A stretch of DNA of 52,746 bases from Methanobacteriaceae archaeon (lineage in GTDB: Archaea > Methanobacteriota > Methanobacteria > Methanobacteriales > Methanobacteriaceae). The stretch spans positions 1 through 52,746 of the forward strand of contig CAAFWR010000008.1 in the NCBI GenBank assembly GCA_900766745.1, written 5' to 3'. A model generated the notes under the pieces. That model saw nothing but the letters and a program-made list of their open reading frames with translations, had not been told where the DNA came from and did not search any database. Positions 8,472-17,957 of this stretch are shown here, piece after piece. The position numbers were made by a program, and so were the translations under genes. How positions within the stretch are numbered: the first letter of the stretch is position 1; the number at the start of each line of letters is the position of its first letter.

Positions 8472-8852
8472 ATGATTGATAAAATAGCTTTAGCATCATG
8501 TAACGGAATGAGTGCAAATGGTTTAGTATCTCGTGTTGCAGTGGGAGATTGCAAAAAAGAAAATGAAAACGTAATATCAATTTGTATGGGTTCCACTTCA
8601 GCAGATGTTGAAGGATTGAATGATGCCATGCTTAAGAAATTTTCAATAATTGCAATAAATGGATGTAATAATGGCTGTGTTAATAAGATTTTAAACAATA
8701 AAGGAATTGAGGTTTCTAGAACCATTGGTGTTGGAGATGTTCTAAAAGAAAATGGGGCTTTTTCCATAGATCCTTTTCGTTTAGACGATGAAGGAGAAAA
8801 ATGTGTTGAGATCATCAAAAATAGGATTAATGATGAGATAAAAACAATGTAA
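8472..8852 (+). CDS. DGC-domain putative zinc-binding protein
   Basis: A 126-residue protein resembling the DGC family, whose members carry conserved Cys thought to bind zinc. Cys-containing motifs are SCNGMSANG near the N-terminus, ICMGSTSADVEG in the middle and INGCNNGCVNKIL, where the name-giving Asp is replaced by Asn (NGC). The following GIEVSRTIGVGDVLKE strand-helix ending also fits. The function of the family is unknown. ATG 8472 is chosen over 8448 because AAGGG at 8461-8465 lies 6 nt upstream. No partner gene is obvious. Confidence 0.7.
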   Translation: MIDKIALASCNGMSANGLVSRVAVGDCKKENENVISICMGSTSADVEGLNDAMLKKFSIIAINGCNNGCVNKILNNKGIEVSRTIGVGDVLKENGAFSIDPFRLDDEGEKCVEIIKNRINDEIKTM

Positions 8853-8998
8853 CTAATCATTGTTAAATTTAATTATATTTTCATGTAAACAATTGATGTT
8901 TATATTCTGGTTTATGTGGAAGATAAAATTAAACCAAAATCATTAATTTCTGCTAATGTTCTGTTTTTTTAAAAAAGGAAAGTGTGAGGATAAAAGAA

Positions 8999-9589
8999 TT
9001 AATAAATCGGATTTCCACTATAAGAATGTCCGTCGCCACGATCCTCCCAGACATAATGACCATTATACATTTTTCCGTTATCTCCTCTTTCTCCAAATCT
9101 TTCAAATAATTCCTCATCGGACATTTCAGGATATTTTGCTTTTAATTCATCACATGATAAATGGTCATCATCATTATATCGTGGATTTTTAGATTCAGCT
9201 TTAACAGGCATATCCAAAATAGTTACATTACTAGTTACATTAGATTCTTTATAATAGTCATCTCCTTTAAAATCACATTCAACGGAATAATTTCCAGAAG
9301 TTACATTTATATCAAATGTGGCCAAACCCTCTGAATCAGTAGTGTTTACTAAGTTGATTTTTTCACCATTTTTAATTAATGTTAAATTGACAGTTTTATT
9401 AGCTATCCCCTCACCTGATTCATTAGTTAATTTAACTGTAATATTGTCGCCATTGAATAAAGTTGAATTACTTATAACTGTTAAATTGGTTTTCTCTTGT
9501 GATTCAGTAATATGGCTTGATGCTGCAACAGACAAAACAAGTACAATTACCACAATAAAACCCAATATTATCAAATGTTTCTTATTCAT
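8999..9589 (-). CDS. secreted or membrane-anchored Ig-like domain protein
   Basis: 196 residues. An uncleaved-looking N-terminal hydrophobic helix (HLIILGFIVVIVLVLSVAAS, about residues 5-24) is followed by one Big-type immunoglobulin-like domain (about 36-130) with typical strands: ITVKLTNESGEGIANKTV, GLATFDINVTSGNYSVECDF. Many N-x-S/T sequons suggest N-glycosylation. The C-terminal 60 residues (DDDHLSCDELKAKYPEMS and a Gly/Tyr-rich end) look like a separate small domain of unknown role. It is probably displayed on the outer cell face. No Shine-Dalgarno precedes the ATG, and the TATA box is only about 31 nt upstream, so the mRNA may be leaderless. Confidence 0.8.
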   Translation of the reverse strand: MNKKHLIILGFIVVIVLVLSVAASSHITESQEKTNLTVISNSTLFNGDNITVKLTNESGEGIANKTVNLTLIKNGEKINLVNTTDSEGLATFDINVTSGNYSVECDFKGDDYYKESNVTSNVTILDMPVKAESKNPRYNDDDHLSCDELKAKYPEMSDEELFERFGERGDNGKMYNGHYVWEDRGDGHSYSGNPIY

Positions 9590-9613
9590 AGAATATTTAT
9601 AAATGCTTAATAG

Positions 9614-9640
9614 TTTATATTTATTATTATATCATGGTGA
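9614..9640. promoter_or_regulatory. shared divergent promoter region
   Basis: The A/T block TTTATATTTATTA at 9614-9626 reads as a TATA box in both directions. It serves the Ig-like gene on the minus strand and the DUF4013 gene on the plus strand. On the plus side the ribosome binding site GGTGAT at 9636-9641 follows, so the leader would be very short on both sides. Confidence 0.5.
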
Positions 9641-9644
9641 TTTA

Positions 9645-10418
9645 ATGGAATTTTCAAAATTGTTTAAGGATTCATTGAAATATCCTACACAGAATTTACA
9701 TGCTTTAATAGTATTTGGGATATTCTTTCTTTTAGCTAACTTAACTTCGTTTTATTATAAATTTACTGGAAAACTGGATATAGGCACAGTATTCATATTG
9801 CAGATTATTGCATTGGTTGTATGGTTTTTCATTAGTGGGTACCTCCTATCCATCATCAAAAGCACTGTTGAAGGATTAGATGATGTTCCTGATATTTCAT
9901 TAAAAAATGATGCAGTAGTAGGAATCAAATCTCTGGTTATCGTTGTTGTTTATAGCTTACTTCCAGGTTTAATAATCGGTTTTATTTTATCTGGATTTGG
10001 ACTAATAGGTTTTGGTGATGTTTCAGCTATTGATATTGAAAACATTCACGGTTCCCTTTCTCATGTAGTAACCACTACAGGGATACTTTCTGTTGTAATT
10101 GGTGCATTGGTGTCTATGGTTGTACTGCTTATATTCTCAAGTTTACTTCTTATGGCAGAGTGCAGTTTAGCTTTAACAGGTAAAATCAAAACAGGTTTGA
10201 ACTTTAAAAAAGCGTGGAAAGGAGTCTCTGCTATTGGATGGGGCACTTTTATCATTTGGGATATTATCCTATTTTTGATTGTAGCTATTCTGGCCTTAAT
10301 CAGCAGTTTGATAACTCAGATTCCAATAGTTGGAATATTTATTGAATATATCATAATTTCACCTTTTATAGCAATGTTTGTTGCACGTGCAACCGGTTTA
10401 ATGCATCTTTGTGAATAA
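9645..10418 (+). CDS. DUF4013 domain-containing membrane protein
   Basis: A 257-residue integral membrane protein with about six hydrophobic segments and the DUF4013 pattern common in Methanobrevibacter: an N-terminal FKDSLKYPTQN, the GYLLSIIKSTVEGLDDVP loop after the second helix, then glycine-rich helices and a C-terminal ISPFIAMFVARATGLMH. The function of the family is unknown. ATG 9645 is preferred over 9603 because GGTGAT lies 3-4 nt upstream, and the extra N-terminus would overlap the promoter. Confidence 0.85.
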   Translation: MEFSKLFKDSLKYPTQNLHALIVFGIFFLLANLTSFYYKFTGKLDIGTVFILQIIALVVWFFISGYLLSIIKSTVEGLDDVPDISLKNDAVVGIKSLVIVVVYSLLPGLIIGFILSGFGLIGFGDVSAIDIENIHGSLSHVVTTTGILSVVIGALVSMVVLLIFSSLLLMAECSLALTGKIKTGLNFKKAWKGVSAIGWGTFIIWDIILFLIVAILALISSLITQIPIVGIFIEYIIISPFIAMFVARATGLMHLCE

Positions 10419-10469
10419 TATTTAATTATCTAAATTTCTCATGAAATAGATAAAATCCTATTAAATATC

Positions 10470-10524
10470 AAATTATATATAATTTAATTAATAAAATTTT
10501 ATTTATAAAAAAAATTTTTAAGGA
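10470..10524 (+). promoter_or_regulatory. gap promoter and leader
   Basis: TATATATAA within 10470-10487 is the TATA box; transcription is expected near 10503-10506. The Shine-Dalgarno AAGGA at 10520-10524 precedes ATG 10533. Most of this region also exists as the decayed copy at 7308-7380. Confidence 0.65.
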
Positions 10525-10532
10525 AATTACAT

Positions 10533-11549
10533 ATGAAGTCTGTAGCTATTAATGGATATGGAACCATTGGAAAAAGAGTGGCTGATGCAGTAGCTGCTCA
10601 AGATGACATGAAAGTTATTGGGGTCAGTAAAACCAGACCTAACTATGAAGCTAGAACTGCTGTAGAAGACAAAGGTTATGACTTATACATTGGAATCCCA
10701 GAACGTGAACAACAATTTAAAGATGCAGGAATAGAAGTTGCAGGTACTGTTGAAGACATGATTCAGGAAGCAGACATTGTTGTTGACTGTACTCCAGGAA
10801 ATATCGGTCCTAAAAACCTTGAAATGTATAAAAAAGCAGGCGTAAAAGCTATTTACCAAGGTGGTGAAGACCATGATTTAACAGGCCTTTCTTTTAATTC
10901 ATTTGCCAATTATGATGACTCTTATGGTGCAGATTATACAAGAGTTGTATCCTGTAATACTACAGGACTTACCCGTACATTAAACACTTTAAATCCTATT
11001 GTAGACATTAAAAAAGTAAGAGCTGTAATGGTTAGAAGAGGTTCTGATCCAGGAGAGGTTAAAAAAGGCCCTATTAATGCTATTGTCCCAAATCCTCCAA
11101 AAGTACCTTCTCACCATGGTCCTGATGTAAAAACTGTAATGGGAGACATTGACGTTACTACAATGGCTTTACTTGTACCAACTACTTTAATGCATCAGCA
11201 TAACCTTATGGTTGAAATCAATAACGAGGTAACTAATGATGAGGTTATTGATGCTTTAGAAAAACGTTCAAGGGTTATGGTTGTTGACGCTGCAGCTGGT
11301 TTAGGTTCCACTGCTGAACTTATGGAATATGCAAAAGAACTTGGAAGAAACAGAAATGATTTGTATGAAATACCTGTGTGGAGAGAGTCCATTAATGTTG
11401 TAGGAAATGAACTCTTTTATATGCAGGCTGTTCACCAGGAATCTGATGTTGTTCCTGAAAGTGTTGACGCAATTCGTGCAATGCTTGAAATGGAATCAGA
11501 CAACGAAAAATCAATAGCTAAAACCAATAAAGCAATGGGAATTTTATAA
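10533..11549 (+). CDS. gap: type II glyceraldehyde-3-phosphate dehydrogenase (archaeal)
   Basis: Phosphorylating GAPDH of the archaeal class, interconverting glyceraldehyde 3-phosphate and 1,3-bisphosphoglycerate with NAD(P); in methanogens it works mainly in gluconeogenesis. At 338 aa it is the family length. The Rossmann motif [14 protein letters not shown] is at residues 7-20, the catalytic Cys is Cys141 in SCNTTGLTR, and the phosphate-site [15 protein letters not shown] and HHGPD segments follow. The start is fixed by AAGGA 9 nt upstream. A T-rich terminator follows at once. It carries its own strong promoter and is likely well expressed. Confidence 0.97.
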   Translation: MKSVAINGYGTIGKRVADAVAAQDDMKVIGVSKTRPNYEARTAVEDKGYDLYIGIPEREQQFKDAGIEVAGTVEDMIQEADIVVDCTPGNIGPKNLEMYKKAGVKAIYQGGEDHDLTGLSFNSFANYDDSYGADYTRVVSCNTTGLTRTLNTLNPIVDIKKVRAVMVRRGSDPGEVKKGPINAIVPNPPKVPSHHGPDVKTVMGDIDVTTMALLVPTTLMHQHNLMVEINNEVTNDEVIDALEKRSRVMVVDAAAGLGSTAELMEYAKELGRNRNDLYEIPVWRESINVVGNELFYMQAVHQESDVVPESVDAIRAMLEMESDNEKSIAKTNKAMGIL

Positions 11550-11556
11550 TTTCCAA

Positions 11557-11573
11557 TTTTTTACTCTTTTTTT
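11557..11573 (+). terminator. oligo-T terminator after gap
   Basis: Two T tracts (6 and 7 T) interrupted by ACTC lie directly after the gap stop codon. They are also only 7-23 nt ahead of the next start codon, so the next gene may be expressed by read-through or from a weak internal promoter. Confidence 0.55.
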
Positions 11574-11579
11574 GATAAT

Positions 11580-12416
11580 ATGAATTCAAAGGTATTGTTT
11601 GGACCTTCCGGTAAACCTGTTAATTATTCTGGTCCTGTTTATAAAGCAACTAAATATATTAAAGATGAAGGGCTTGATTCTTTTGAATATGGTGCGGTTC
11701 ATGGTGTTAGAATCAGTGAAAAGTCAGCAAACATCTTAAAGGAAGGTTCTAAGACCAATGATATTTTGGTTTCTATGCACGGCCCATATTACATAAATCT
11801 CTGTTCTACAAGTGAAGAAACAATGGATAAAAGTGTAAATCACTTATTTAAAGCTGCTCAGGCTGGAGAATGGATGGGAGCTTATAGGATTGTTTTTCAC
11901 CCTGGTTTTTACAGCAAAAGAGATCCGAAAATTGCTATGGATATAGCTAAAAAAACCATTAACAGACTTCTCAATAAATGTGAAGAGGAAGGAATTGAGG
12001 ATTTTACATTTTCACCTGAGACTACTGGAAAGAGGACTCAACTTGGTAATGTTCATGAAATCGTTGAGTTATGTTCTGAATTTGACCATTTTGAACCTAC
12101 AATCGACTTTGCCCATGTCCATGCTCGTGGTAGAGGATGTTTAAATACTAAAGAGGATTATAACTGTATTTTTTCAGCTATTGAGGATAATTTGGATATT
12201 GATAGTCTTCACTGTCATTTCACTACAATTGAATATGGTGACGGTGGTGAGATTAAACATCATACATTAGCTGAAAGTGATGAATTCGGTCCTGATATTA
12301 AAGATTTGCTTTCCATATTGATTGATAATGGTTGGAATGCTAATATAATCTGCGAAACCCCTAACAGGGATGAAGATGCAATTTTGATGAAGGAAACTTA
12401 TCAGTCAATGCTTTAA
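11580..12416 (+). CDS. nfo: endonuclease IV-like TIM-barrel protein (AP endonuclease)
   Basis: 278 residues of the xylose isomerase-like TIM-barrel superfamily, closest by motif to deoxyribonuclease IV, which cuts 5' of abasic sites in base-excision repair using three zinc ions. Metal-ligand candidates are MHGPYYINL (about 66-74), VFHPGFY (about 104-110), SPETTGK with Glu, DFAHVHARGRG with two His, CHFTTIE and the final ICETPN Glu. The recognisable order of these His/Glu/Asp motifs supports the assignment. No good ribosome binding site precedes the ATG, which lies just after the gap T tract. Confidence 0.87.
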   Translation: MNSKVLFGPSGKPVNYSGPVYKATKYIKDEGLDSFEYGAVHGVRISEKSANILKEGSKTNDILVSMHGPYYINLCSTSEETMDKSVNHLFKAAQAGEWMGAYRIVFHPGFYSKRDPKIAMDIAKKTINRLLNKCEEEGIEDFTFSPETTGKRTQLGNVHEIVELCSEFDHFEPTIDFAHVHARGRGCLNTKEDYNCIFSAIEDNLDIDSLHCHFTTIEYGDGGEIKHHTLAESDEFGPDIKDLLSILIDNGWNANIICETPNRDEDAILMKETYQSML

Positions 12417-12472
12417 CTTAAATAGTATGAACTATATATCTAATAGCTAATTTTAAAGTTGGGGTGGTTTAT

Positions 12473-13597
12473 TTGAAAAATAATCCTAAAAAAGTTGAAA
12501 TCAAAAATGGCGGAAGTGCACCAACTGTTAAGAATTTAGAACCTACTGTTTATGCTGATTTTATTGAACTTAAAGCTGTAGGTTATCCTTTTGACTTTAA
12601 CTTAATGGAAAACGATTTAAAAATTTTGAACAAGGACCTTTTTGAGGCATATGCACGTGAACAGTGGCTAGGCCTTGTTGTTTGTGAGGGGTCTTATCTT
12701 TTTGATCAAAAGATTGTTCCAGATTTCAGTTTTCAGGTTGTTAAAGCGGAACCTAATGGATCTACTATTTCAGACTCTACAAAAATTAAATTGATTGAAA
12801 GTGATATTTCTAAAAATAATCATACAGAATCTGTTAAATCAAATTTAACACTTGTCGATGTTGTTGGTCAGGTTAATGCTAAAAACAAGACTAAGGTTTT
12901 AATGAAGTATATTCAGGAACCTGAAAGATTCGGCCAGTGGGCTCCAAAGAACATTTTATTTTACGGCCTTCCAGGTACCGGTAAAACAATGCTTGTTAAA
13001 GCACTAGCTAATGAACTTGAAGTTCCATTATATTTAATCAAAGCTACATCACTGATAGGTGATCATGTTGGTGATGGTGCATCTAAAATAGAGGAACTTT
13101 TTGAAAAAGCTCAAAAAAATACTCCTGCAATTATCTTCATTGATGAAATTGATGCTATTGCACTTCATAGGTCTTTCCAGTCCTTAAGGGGAGATGTTAC
13201 TGAAATCGTCAACGCTCTTTTAACCGAAATGGATGGGATTAGTGAAAATGAATCTGTTGTAACTATTGGAGCTACCAATAATCCACTGTTACTTGATAAT
13301 GCTGTTAGAAGCAGATTTGAAGAGGAAATTGAATTTACCCTTCCTGATGATAATGAGAGAAAAATGATTTTTGAAAATTATCTCAAAACTTATCCTCTTG
13401 ATCATGACTTCGATTTAGAAAGACTGGTTAAGTTATCTAAAAACATGTCTGGAAGAGATATTAAAGAAAAAGTACTTAAGACAGCTCTCCATCACGCAAT
13501 ATCTAATGATAAAACTACTGTTGAGATGTCAGATATCGATTATGCTTTAAAAAATTCTAAAGTTAAAATTTCTGAAGTTAAAGGTATGTTTGAATAA
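12473..13597 (+). CDS. AAA family ATPase
   Basis: 374 residues. The N-terminal part (about 1-130) is a methanogen-type accessory domain of unknown role. It is followed by a single AAA module: Walker A GLPGTGKT (from residue 165), Walker B IIFIDEIDA, sensor 1 GATNN, an Arg-finger region VRSRFEEEIEF and the C-terminal helical lid with GRDIKEKVLKTALHHA. It is related to proteasome-activating nucleotidase and Cdc48-type ATPases but is smaller. A specific substrate is not readable. TTG 12473 is chosen over GTG 12464 because GGGGTGG (12461-12467) then lies 5 nt upstream; the GTG is inside that site. It ends one base from the convergent hemA stop. Confidence 0.9.
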   Translation: MKNNPKKVEIKNGGSAPTVKNLEPTVYADFIELKAVGYPFDFNLMENDLKILNKDLFEAYAREQWLGLVVCEGSYLFDQKIVPDFSFQVVKAEPNGSTISDSTKIKLIESDISKNNHTESVKSNLTLVDVVGQVNAKNKTKVLMKYIQEPERFGQWAPKNILFYGLPGTGKTMLVKALANELEVPLYLIKATSLIGDHVGDGASKIEELFEKAQKNTPAIIFIDEIDAIALHRSFQSLRGDVTEIVNALLTEMDGISENESVVTIGATNNPLLLDNAVRSRFEEEIEFTLPDDNERKMIFENYLKTYPLDHDFDLERLVKLSKNMSGRDIKEKVLKTALHHAISNDKTTVEMSDIDYALKNSKVKISEVKGMFE

Positions 13598-13598
13598 T

Positions 13599-14792
13599 TT
13601 ATTTGAAAATATATTCTGCCATTTCTATAACCTTTTCTTCATCTTCTTTTGCTGCTTGCTTTAAGTTTTGGTTTATGTCATAGAATATTTTGTTTACAAT
13701 AGATTTTGTTAGATTATCTAGAATTTTTACACTACCATCTACATCAGATAACTTAACTATTGCTTTTTGAGTTTCTCGTTGTCTTATGTCTTCCATAGAT
13801 GTTCGCAAATTCCTAAGTATGCCATCAATTTCCATTATTTTAAATGATTCTTTAAGTAAATCAAACTCTTCTTTGATGATTTTTTCTGCTTCTATTGATT
13901 CACTTTTTCTTTGAGTCTTATTGGATTCGGCAAGTTCACGTAAATCATCAATGTTACACAATTCAACATCTAACTCCTTGACATCATTGCTAATATCACG
14001 AGGATTTGCAATATCCACCATAAAAAGACCTTCAAATTTACTATTGATATTTAAAAGCCTTTCTTTAGTAATAATTGGATGGGGCGCTCCTGTAGCACTT
14101 ATTATAACATCAGCATTTTTTAAATAATCATTTAAGTTATCAAAAAAGATTGCTTCACCATCTAAATCCTCAGCAAGTTTGACTGCAGCATAATATGTCC
14201 TGTTAGCTACAAAAATAGCTTTCAGATTCTTTTCAGCCAGTGATTTTGCAACGAGACTTCCCATTTTTCCAGCACCAATAACTAAAACAACCTTATCTTC
14301 AAGACTTCCAAAATGTTTTTCAGCTAAATCAACAGCTACAGATCCGATGGAGACAGATCCTTTATTGATGTTTGTTTTATTACGTACAAGCTGACCAACA
14401 TGAATGGCTTTTGTAAAAATAGTGTCTAAAATCTTTCCGCAGTGACGCTCTTTTTTTGCAGTGTTACGGGAATCTTTCACCTGGCCTAAGATCTGGTCTT
14501 CTCCAACAATCATTGATTCCAAGCCTGAAGTCATTCTGAATAAATGATTAATGGCCATATCACCGTATTCTATTATAATGGCTTTATTTTCATGATCAAG
14601 TAATGGTTCATCAATAACGCAGTTGTCATTATGAATATAGTATTCCTTTCGGTTACATGTTGAAATTTCAACATATTCGTCTATAGAATATTTCTCTTTA
14701 AGCTTTTCAAATAAGCTGTCAATCTCTTTTGAAACATTCTCCATTGTTTCAATGTCTGCAACTGTATAATCAACTCTAATATTAATAATCAA
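13599..14792 (-). CDS. hemA: glutamyl-tRNA reductase
   Basis: Makes glutamate-1-semialdehyde from glutamyl-tRNA with NADPH, the first step of tetrapyrrole synthesis (heme-type corrinoids, siroheme, F430). The 397-residue protein has the catalytic Cys46 in STCNRKEYY, the GLESMIVGEDQILGQVK substrate-recognition segment (about 90-106), the NADPH site VIGAGKMGSLVAKSL (about 170-185) and a C-terminal dimerisation helix. It starts at TTG 14792 with GGAGG (14805-14801) 8 nt upstream. It is last in a three-gene minus-strand operon with precorrin-2 dehydrogenase and a marker-9-like protein. Confidence 0.96.
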   Translation of the reverse strand: MIINIRVDYTVADIETMENVSKEIDSLFEKLKEKYSIDEYVEISTCNRKEYYIHNDNCVIDEPLLDHENKAIIIEYGDMAINHLFRMTSGLESMIVGEDQILGQVKDSRNTAKKERHCGKILDTIFTKAIHVGQLVRNKTNINKGSVSIGSVAVDLAEKHFGSLEDKVVLVIGAGKMGSLVAKSLAEKNLKAIFVANRTYYAAVKLAEDLDGEAIFFDNLNDYLKNADVIISATGAPHPIITKERLLNINSKFEGLFMVDIANPRDISNDVKELDVELCNIDDLRELAESNKTQRKSESIEAEKIIKEEFDLLKESFKIMEIDGILRNLRTSMEDIRQRETQKAIVKLSDVDGSVKILDNLTKSIVNKIFYDINQNLKQAAKEDEEKVIEMAEYIFK

Positions 14793-14804
14793 AAAAATAG
14801 CCTC

Positions 14805-15422
14805 CTATAGATCACTGATGAAATTATCAATATATGTTTTAGCTTTATCGATTTCATTATTGCTAATTAATTCTTCAATCTTTTCATCTTCAAATAACTG
14901 ATATAGGTATTGTTTACGTAATTTCTGATTATCCACAGTTTCTTTAAGTCTCTTACGGCTATAATCCTGAAGCTTAATTCTTTCAATGTCTTCAGATGTA
15001 ATGATGCTTTGAATTTTTTTACGTAGATATTTTGAAATTAAAGGACTTTTTGATCCTGTAAAAATAGAAATCTCAACGTCCCCAACATAAAAACTATTTG
15101 GGACAATAATATTTCCTTTATCTGGAAAATCAGCACGGTTAAGAAGTTTATTACTGGATATGCTAGATACATAATCTGAAAGCTCTTTATCACCACTAGC
15201 TATTACAACCACATCTGCCCATTTTACTAGTTCATCTACATTATCAGTACTTTTTAAAAGAGCGCCTTTATTTTCCAATTCTTTATCTAATTGATTTCCA
15301 GCTAAAACAACTTTTGCCCCATGATCAAGAAATTTATGTGCTCTTCTAGTAGCTACTTCACCAGTTCCTAAAATAAAAACATTACAATTCTCAGTTTTAA
15401 GATAAATTGAAGTCCAATTCAT
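14805..15422 (-). CDS. precorrin-2 dehydrogenase / sirohydrochlorin branch enzyme (Met8/CysG-N type)
   Basis: 205-residue enzyme oxidising precorrin-2 to sirohydrochlorin with NAD, the intermediate for siroheme and for coenzyme F430. The Rossmann motif is FILGTGEVATRRAHKFLDHG (about residues 16-35). The conserved SKSPLISKYLRKKI segment (about 124-137) is the sirohydrochlorin-binding region, and a small helical C-terminal domain follows. It lies 5 nt after the marker-9-like gene and 12 nt before hemA, consistent with a tetrapyrrole operon. Whether it also inserts iron cannot be judged. Confidence 0.9.
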   Translation of the reverse strand: MNWTSIYLKTENCNVFILGTGEVATRRAHKFLDHGAKVVLAGNQLDKELENKGALLKSTDNVDELVKWADVVVIASGDKELSDYVSSISSNKLLNRADFPDKGNIIVPNSFYVGDVEISIFTGSKSPLISKYLRKKIQSIITSEDIERIKLQDYSRKRLKETVDNQKLRKQYLYQLFEDEKIEELISNNEIDKAKTYIDNFISDL

Positions 15423-15427
15423 TTTAA

Positions 15428-15907
15428 TCAGGATTCATCTAATGACTTAACTTTTAATAATTTCACTGCTTTTCTTAAATCATTATTACAATCATTTAAT
15501 ACTTTCAATGCTTCAGTTTTTGTAATATTAAAGTTATGGGAAAGAGCTATTGCATTTTCATCCATACTGCTTCCTTTTACACCTACTAATGCCTCAGCTA
15601 ATTGTTTTTTTAAATCCAAATATTCATCTGGGGTCATATTAATATTTTTCAATGTAATATCACGTAAAGGGCAAGGTTTAGAAGGTTTACAACACCATAC
15701 AAGAGATCCAAAACAAGTTCCAGAACCTTCTCCTAATCTGGTTTCTTTTGCAAATTTATTTTTAATATCAATATATTCCTGAGGAGTTAAATTTACTTCA
15801 TCTAATGCACCCATAATTGGACATGGTTTTACAGGTGGACAGCAGAAAGCTAATCCTCTCTTATCTCCTCCTCTACAAATATGTGAAGGAGCATCATCCC
15901 AACTCAT
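15428..15907 (-). CDS. methanogenesis marker 9-like cysteine-rich protein
   Basis: 159 residues with two similar cysteine blocks: CRGG...LAFCCPPVKPCPIMGALDEVNLTP cut as CCPPVKPCPI (about 23-32), and GTCFGSLVWCCKPSKPCPLRD (about 64 onward), each followed by a TPxEYxxxK helix. The duplicated CC-P-x-K-PCP pattern suggests an Fe-S or metal-binding protein. I assign it to the methanogen-specific marker 9 family from memory of that pattern. The C-terminus (NITKTEALKVLNDCNNDLRKAVKLL) resembles a UBA-like helical domain, as in archaeal NAC. ATG 15907 is chosen because GGAG (15918-15915) lies 7 nt upstream; the 15913 ATG is too close to it. It heads the hemA operon. Confidence 0.7.
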   Translation of the reverse strand: MSWDDAPSHICRGGDKRGLAFCCPPVKPCPIMGALDEVNLTPQEYIDIKNKFAKETRLGEGSGTCFGSLVWCCKPSKPCPLRDITLKNINMTPDEYLDLKKQLAEALVGVKGSSMDENAIALSHNFNITKTEALKVLNDCNNDLRKAVKLLKVKSLDES

Positions 15908-16067
15908 AATCATTCTCCATAAATATTCAATTATTAATAACTATATTTCATATTCTTTTTAAACTTTTGGTAGATATTTTAATAAATGTTTCTCAGATAT
16001 TTTATTCTTTTTTTCTTTGAATCTTATAATCTTCATTTTGATAGTTAATTATACATAATCAATATGA

Positions 16068-17957
16068 TTTTTTCAAGAATTTTCTTTTTGAAACTTCAGT
16101 TTCCAAAATGGGGGTGCTGTGCTTTGGAATGGTAATTCTGGTAATTTAACTAACTGTATTTTCATTAACAACACTGCTAATAGTCAGGGTGGAGCTATTT
16201 ACTGGAATGGTACTAATGGTAATATGATTAATACCTCTTTCACTGGAAATACTGCTAATAATTATGGTGGTGGTGTTCAATGGAGTGGTGCTAATGGTGT
16301 TTTGAGTAATTGTATTTTTATTAATAACTCTGCTAAAAATAATAATGGTGGCGGTATTCTTTGGGATGGTGCTAATGGTACTTTGTTTAATTCTTCTTTT
16401 ATTAAGAATACTGCTAGTTATGGTGGTGGTATTTGTTGGTATGGTGTTAATGGTGCTTTAATCGCTTCCAATTTCATTAGTAACTCTGCTATAACTAATG
16501 GTGGTGGTGTTCGTTGGTATGGTGATAATAGTAATTTAACTCACTGTACTTTTATTAACAATACAGCATTTCGTGGTGGAAGTGTTTTCTGGTCAGGTGC
16601 TTCTGGTATTTTAACTGGATCTAGTTTCACTAATAATAATGCAACTGTATATGGTGGTGCTGTTTACTGGAATAGTACAAATGGTAGTATAATCAATTCT
16701 ACTTTCACTAGTAACTCTGCTAATTATGGTGGTGCTGTTCAATGGAGTGGTGCTAATGGTATGTTATTTGATTCTAATTTTTCTGGTAATAGTGCTATAA
16801 TCAATGGTGGTGGAGTCTGTTGGTCTGGTAATAATGGTACTTTATCAAATACTCTTTTCATTAACAATATAGCCCCAACTGGTGGAAGTATTCACTGGAG
16901 TGGTAGTGCTGCTAATGGTATTCTAACCAATTCTACTTTTATAGGTAATACTGCTGATTCTGGTGGTGCAATTTGCTGGGTTGGTGCTAATAGTACAATG
17001 TCTAATTGTAATTTCACAGGCAATCATGCGCTAAAAGGTAATAATGTTTATTGGATTTGGACAACAACTGAATTTTTAAACAAATACCCTCAGATTCATG
17101 ATTATGATTATATTTACATTCGAAATGGTGTTGGAACCCCCTCACACACAATCGTTTTGAACAAAAAAGGAATAACCATCTCCAGCGAAGGCAATGCAAT
17201 CTTCGATGCTCAAGGTAAAAATCTTCACTTTGAAGTGACTGGAGACAACGTTTTAATTGAGAAAATTACTTTCCGAAACTTCAATTTCACTGGCAACGGA
17301 GGAGTAATATACTGGACAGGAAACAATGGAAACTTGAAAAATTGTAAATTCAACAACAACACAGCAAAAGATGGAGGTGTTATTTACTATTATGGTGGTA
17401 GTGCTAATGATACTATCTCCGATTGTACTTTCATTGATAATAAGGCTACTTCATCTGGTGGAGCTATTTTCTGGATTGGTCCTAATGGTAAAATAATTAG
17501 CTCTATTTTTACTAATAACAATGCTAAAAGTAATGGTGGTAGTATTTGCTGGGGTGGTGCTAAAGGTACAATATTGGAGTCTACTTTTACTAATAACCAT
17601 GCTAATAATGTTGGGGGCGCTATTCACTGTTGGGTTGCTAATATTACATTAATTGATTCTACTTTTAATGATAATACTGCAGGTAATGATGGTGGGGCTA
17701 TATATTTAGATGGTTCAAGCTTAATGGTTAATTGTAATTTTGTTAACAGTAAATCACAGCAATCTAATGGAATTTATGCAACTAAAGATTTACACATTAA
17801 TGGAGGGAGTGGTATTGTATACATATTAGCCAATACTGCACTTTCAGGCATTTCTATCGTAGTTTTAAACAATGAGACTTATTATTATCCTCCAAATTCG
17901 AATATTAATTTCACAACAAAAAAGGAAAAATATGCTCGATCAGAAGTATCAAAATAA
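16068..17957 (+). pseudogene. adhesin-like right-handed beta-helix protein, truncated at both ends
   Basis: The frame is built of about 20 copies of a roughly 30-residue repeat (NCxFxxNxAxxxGGAIxWxGxNGxL) typical of Methanobrevibacter adhesin-like proteins, which form surface beta-helices. No signal peptide or start with a ribosome binding site exists; the longest open part begins at a GTG (16119) in mid-repeat. Upstream in the same frame, codons resembling the FRNFNF module start (compare 17272-17289) are interrupted by TGA at 16089, where the intact module has CGA. The C-terminus stops shortly after NNETYYYPPNSNINF, where family members normally continue into Ig-like and anchoring domains. 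It is therefore probably a remnant. A canonical module start (GNAIFDAQGKNLHFEVTGDN) at about 17190-17260 divides it in two. Confidence 0.8.

Noticed and set aside
8956..9192. Plus-strand 78-codon open frame opposite the Ig-like gene
   Set aside because: No ribosome binding site, unusual composition, and it is wholly the shadow of the well-supported minus-strand gene.
9318..9602. Plus-strand 94-codon frame across the Ig-like gene and its promoter
   Set aside because: It is antisense to a gene with clear signal helix and Ig-like strands, and has no start signal.
16119..17957. Tandem repeats in the adhesin-like gene as a possible CRISPR array or satellite
   Set aside because: Repeats are degenerate at DNA level, in frame, and encode the regular beta-helix motif; there is no constant repeat with unique spacers.
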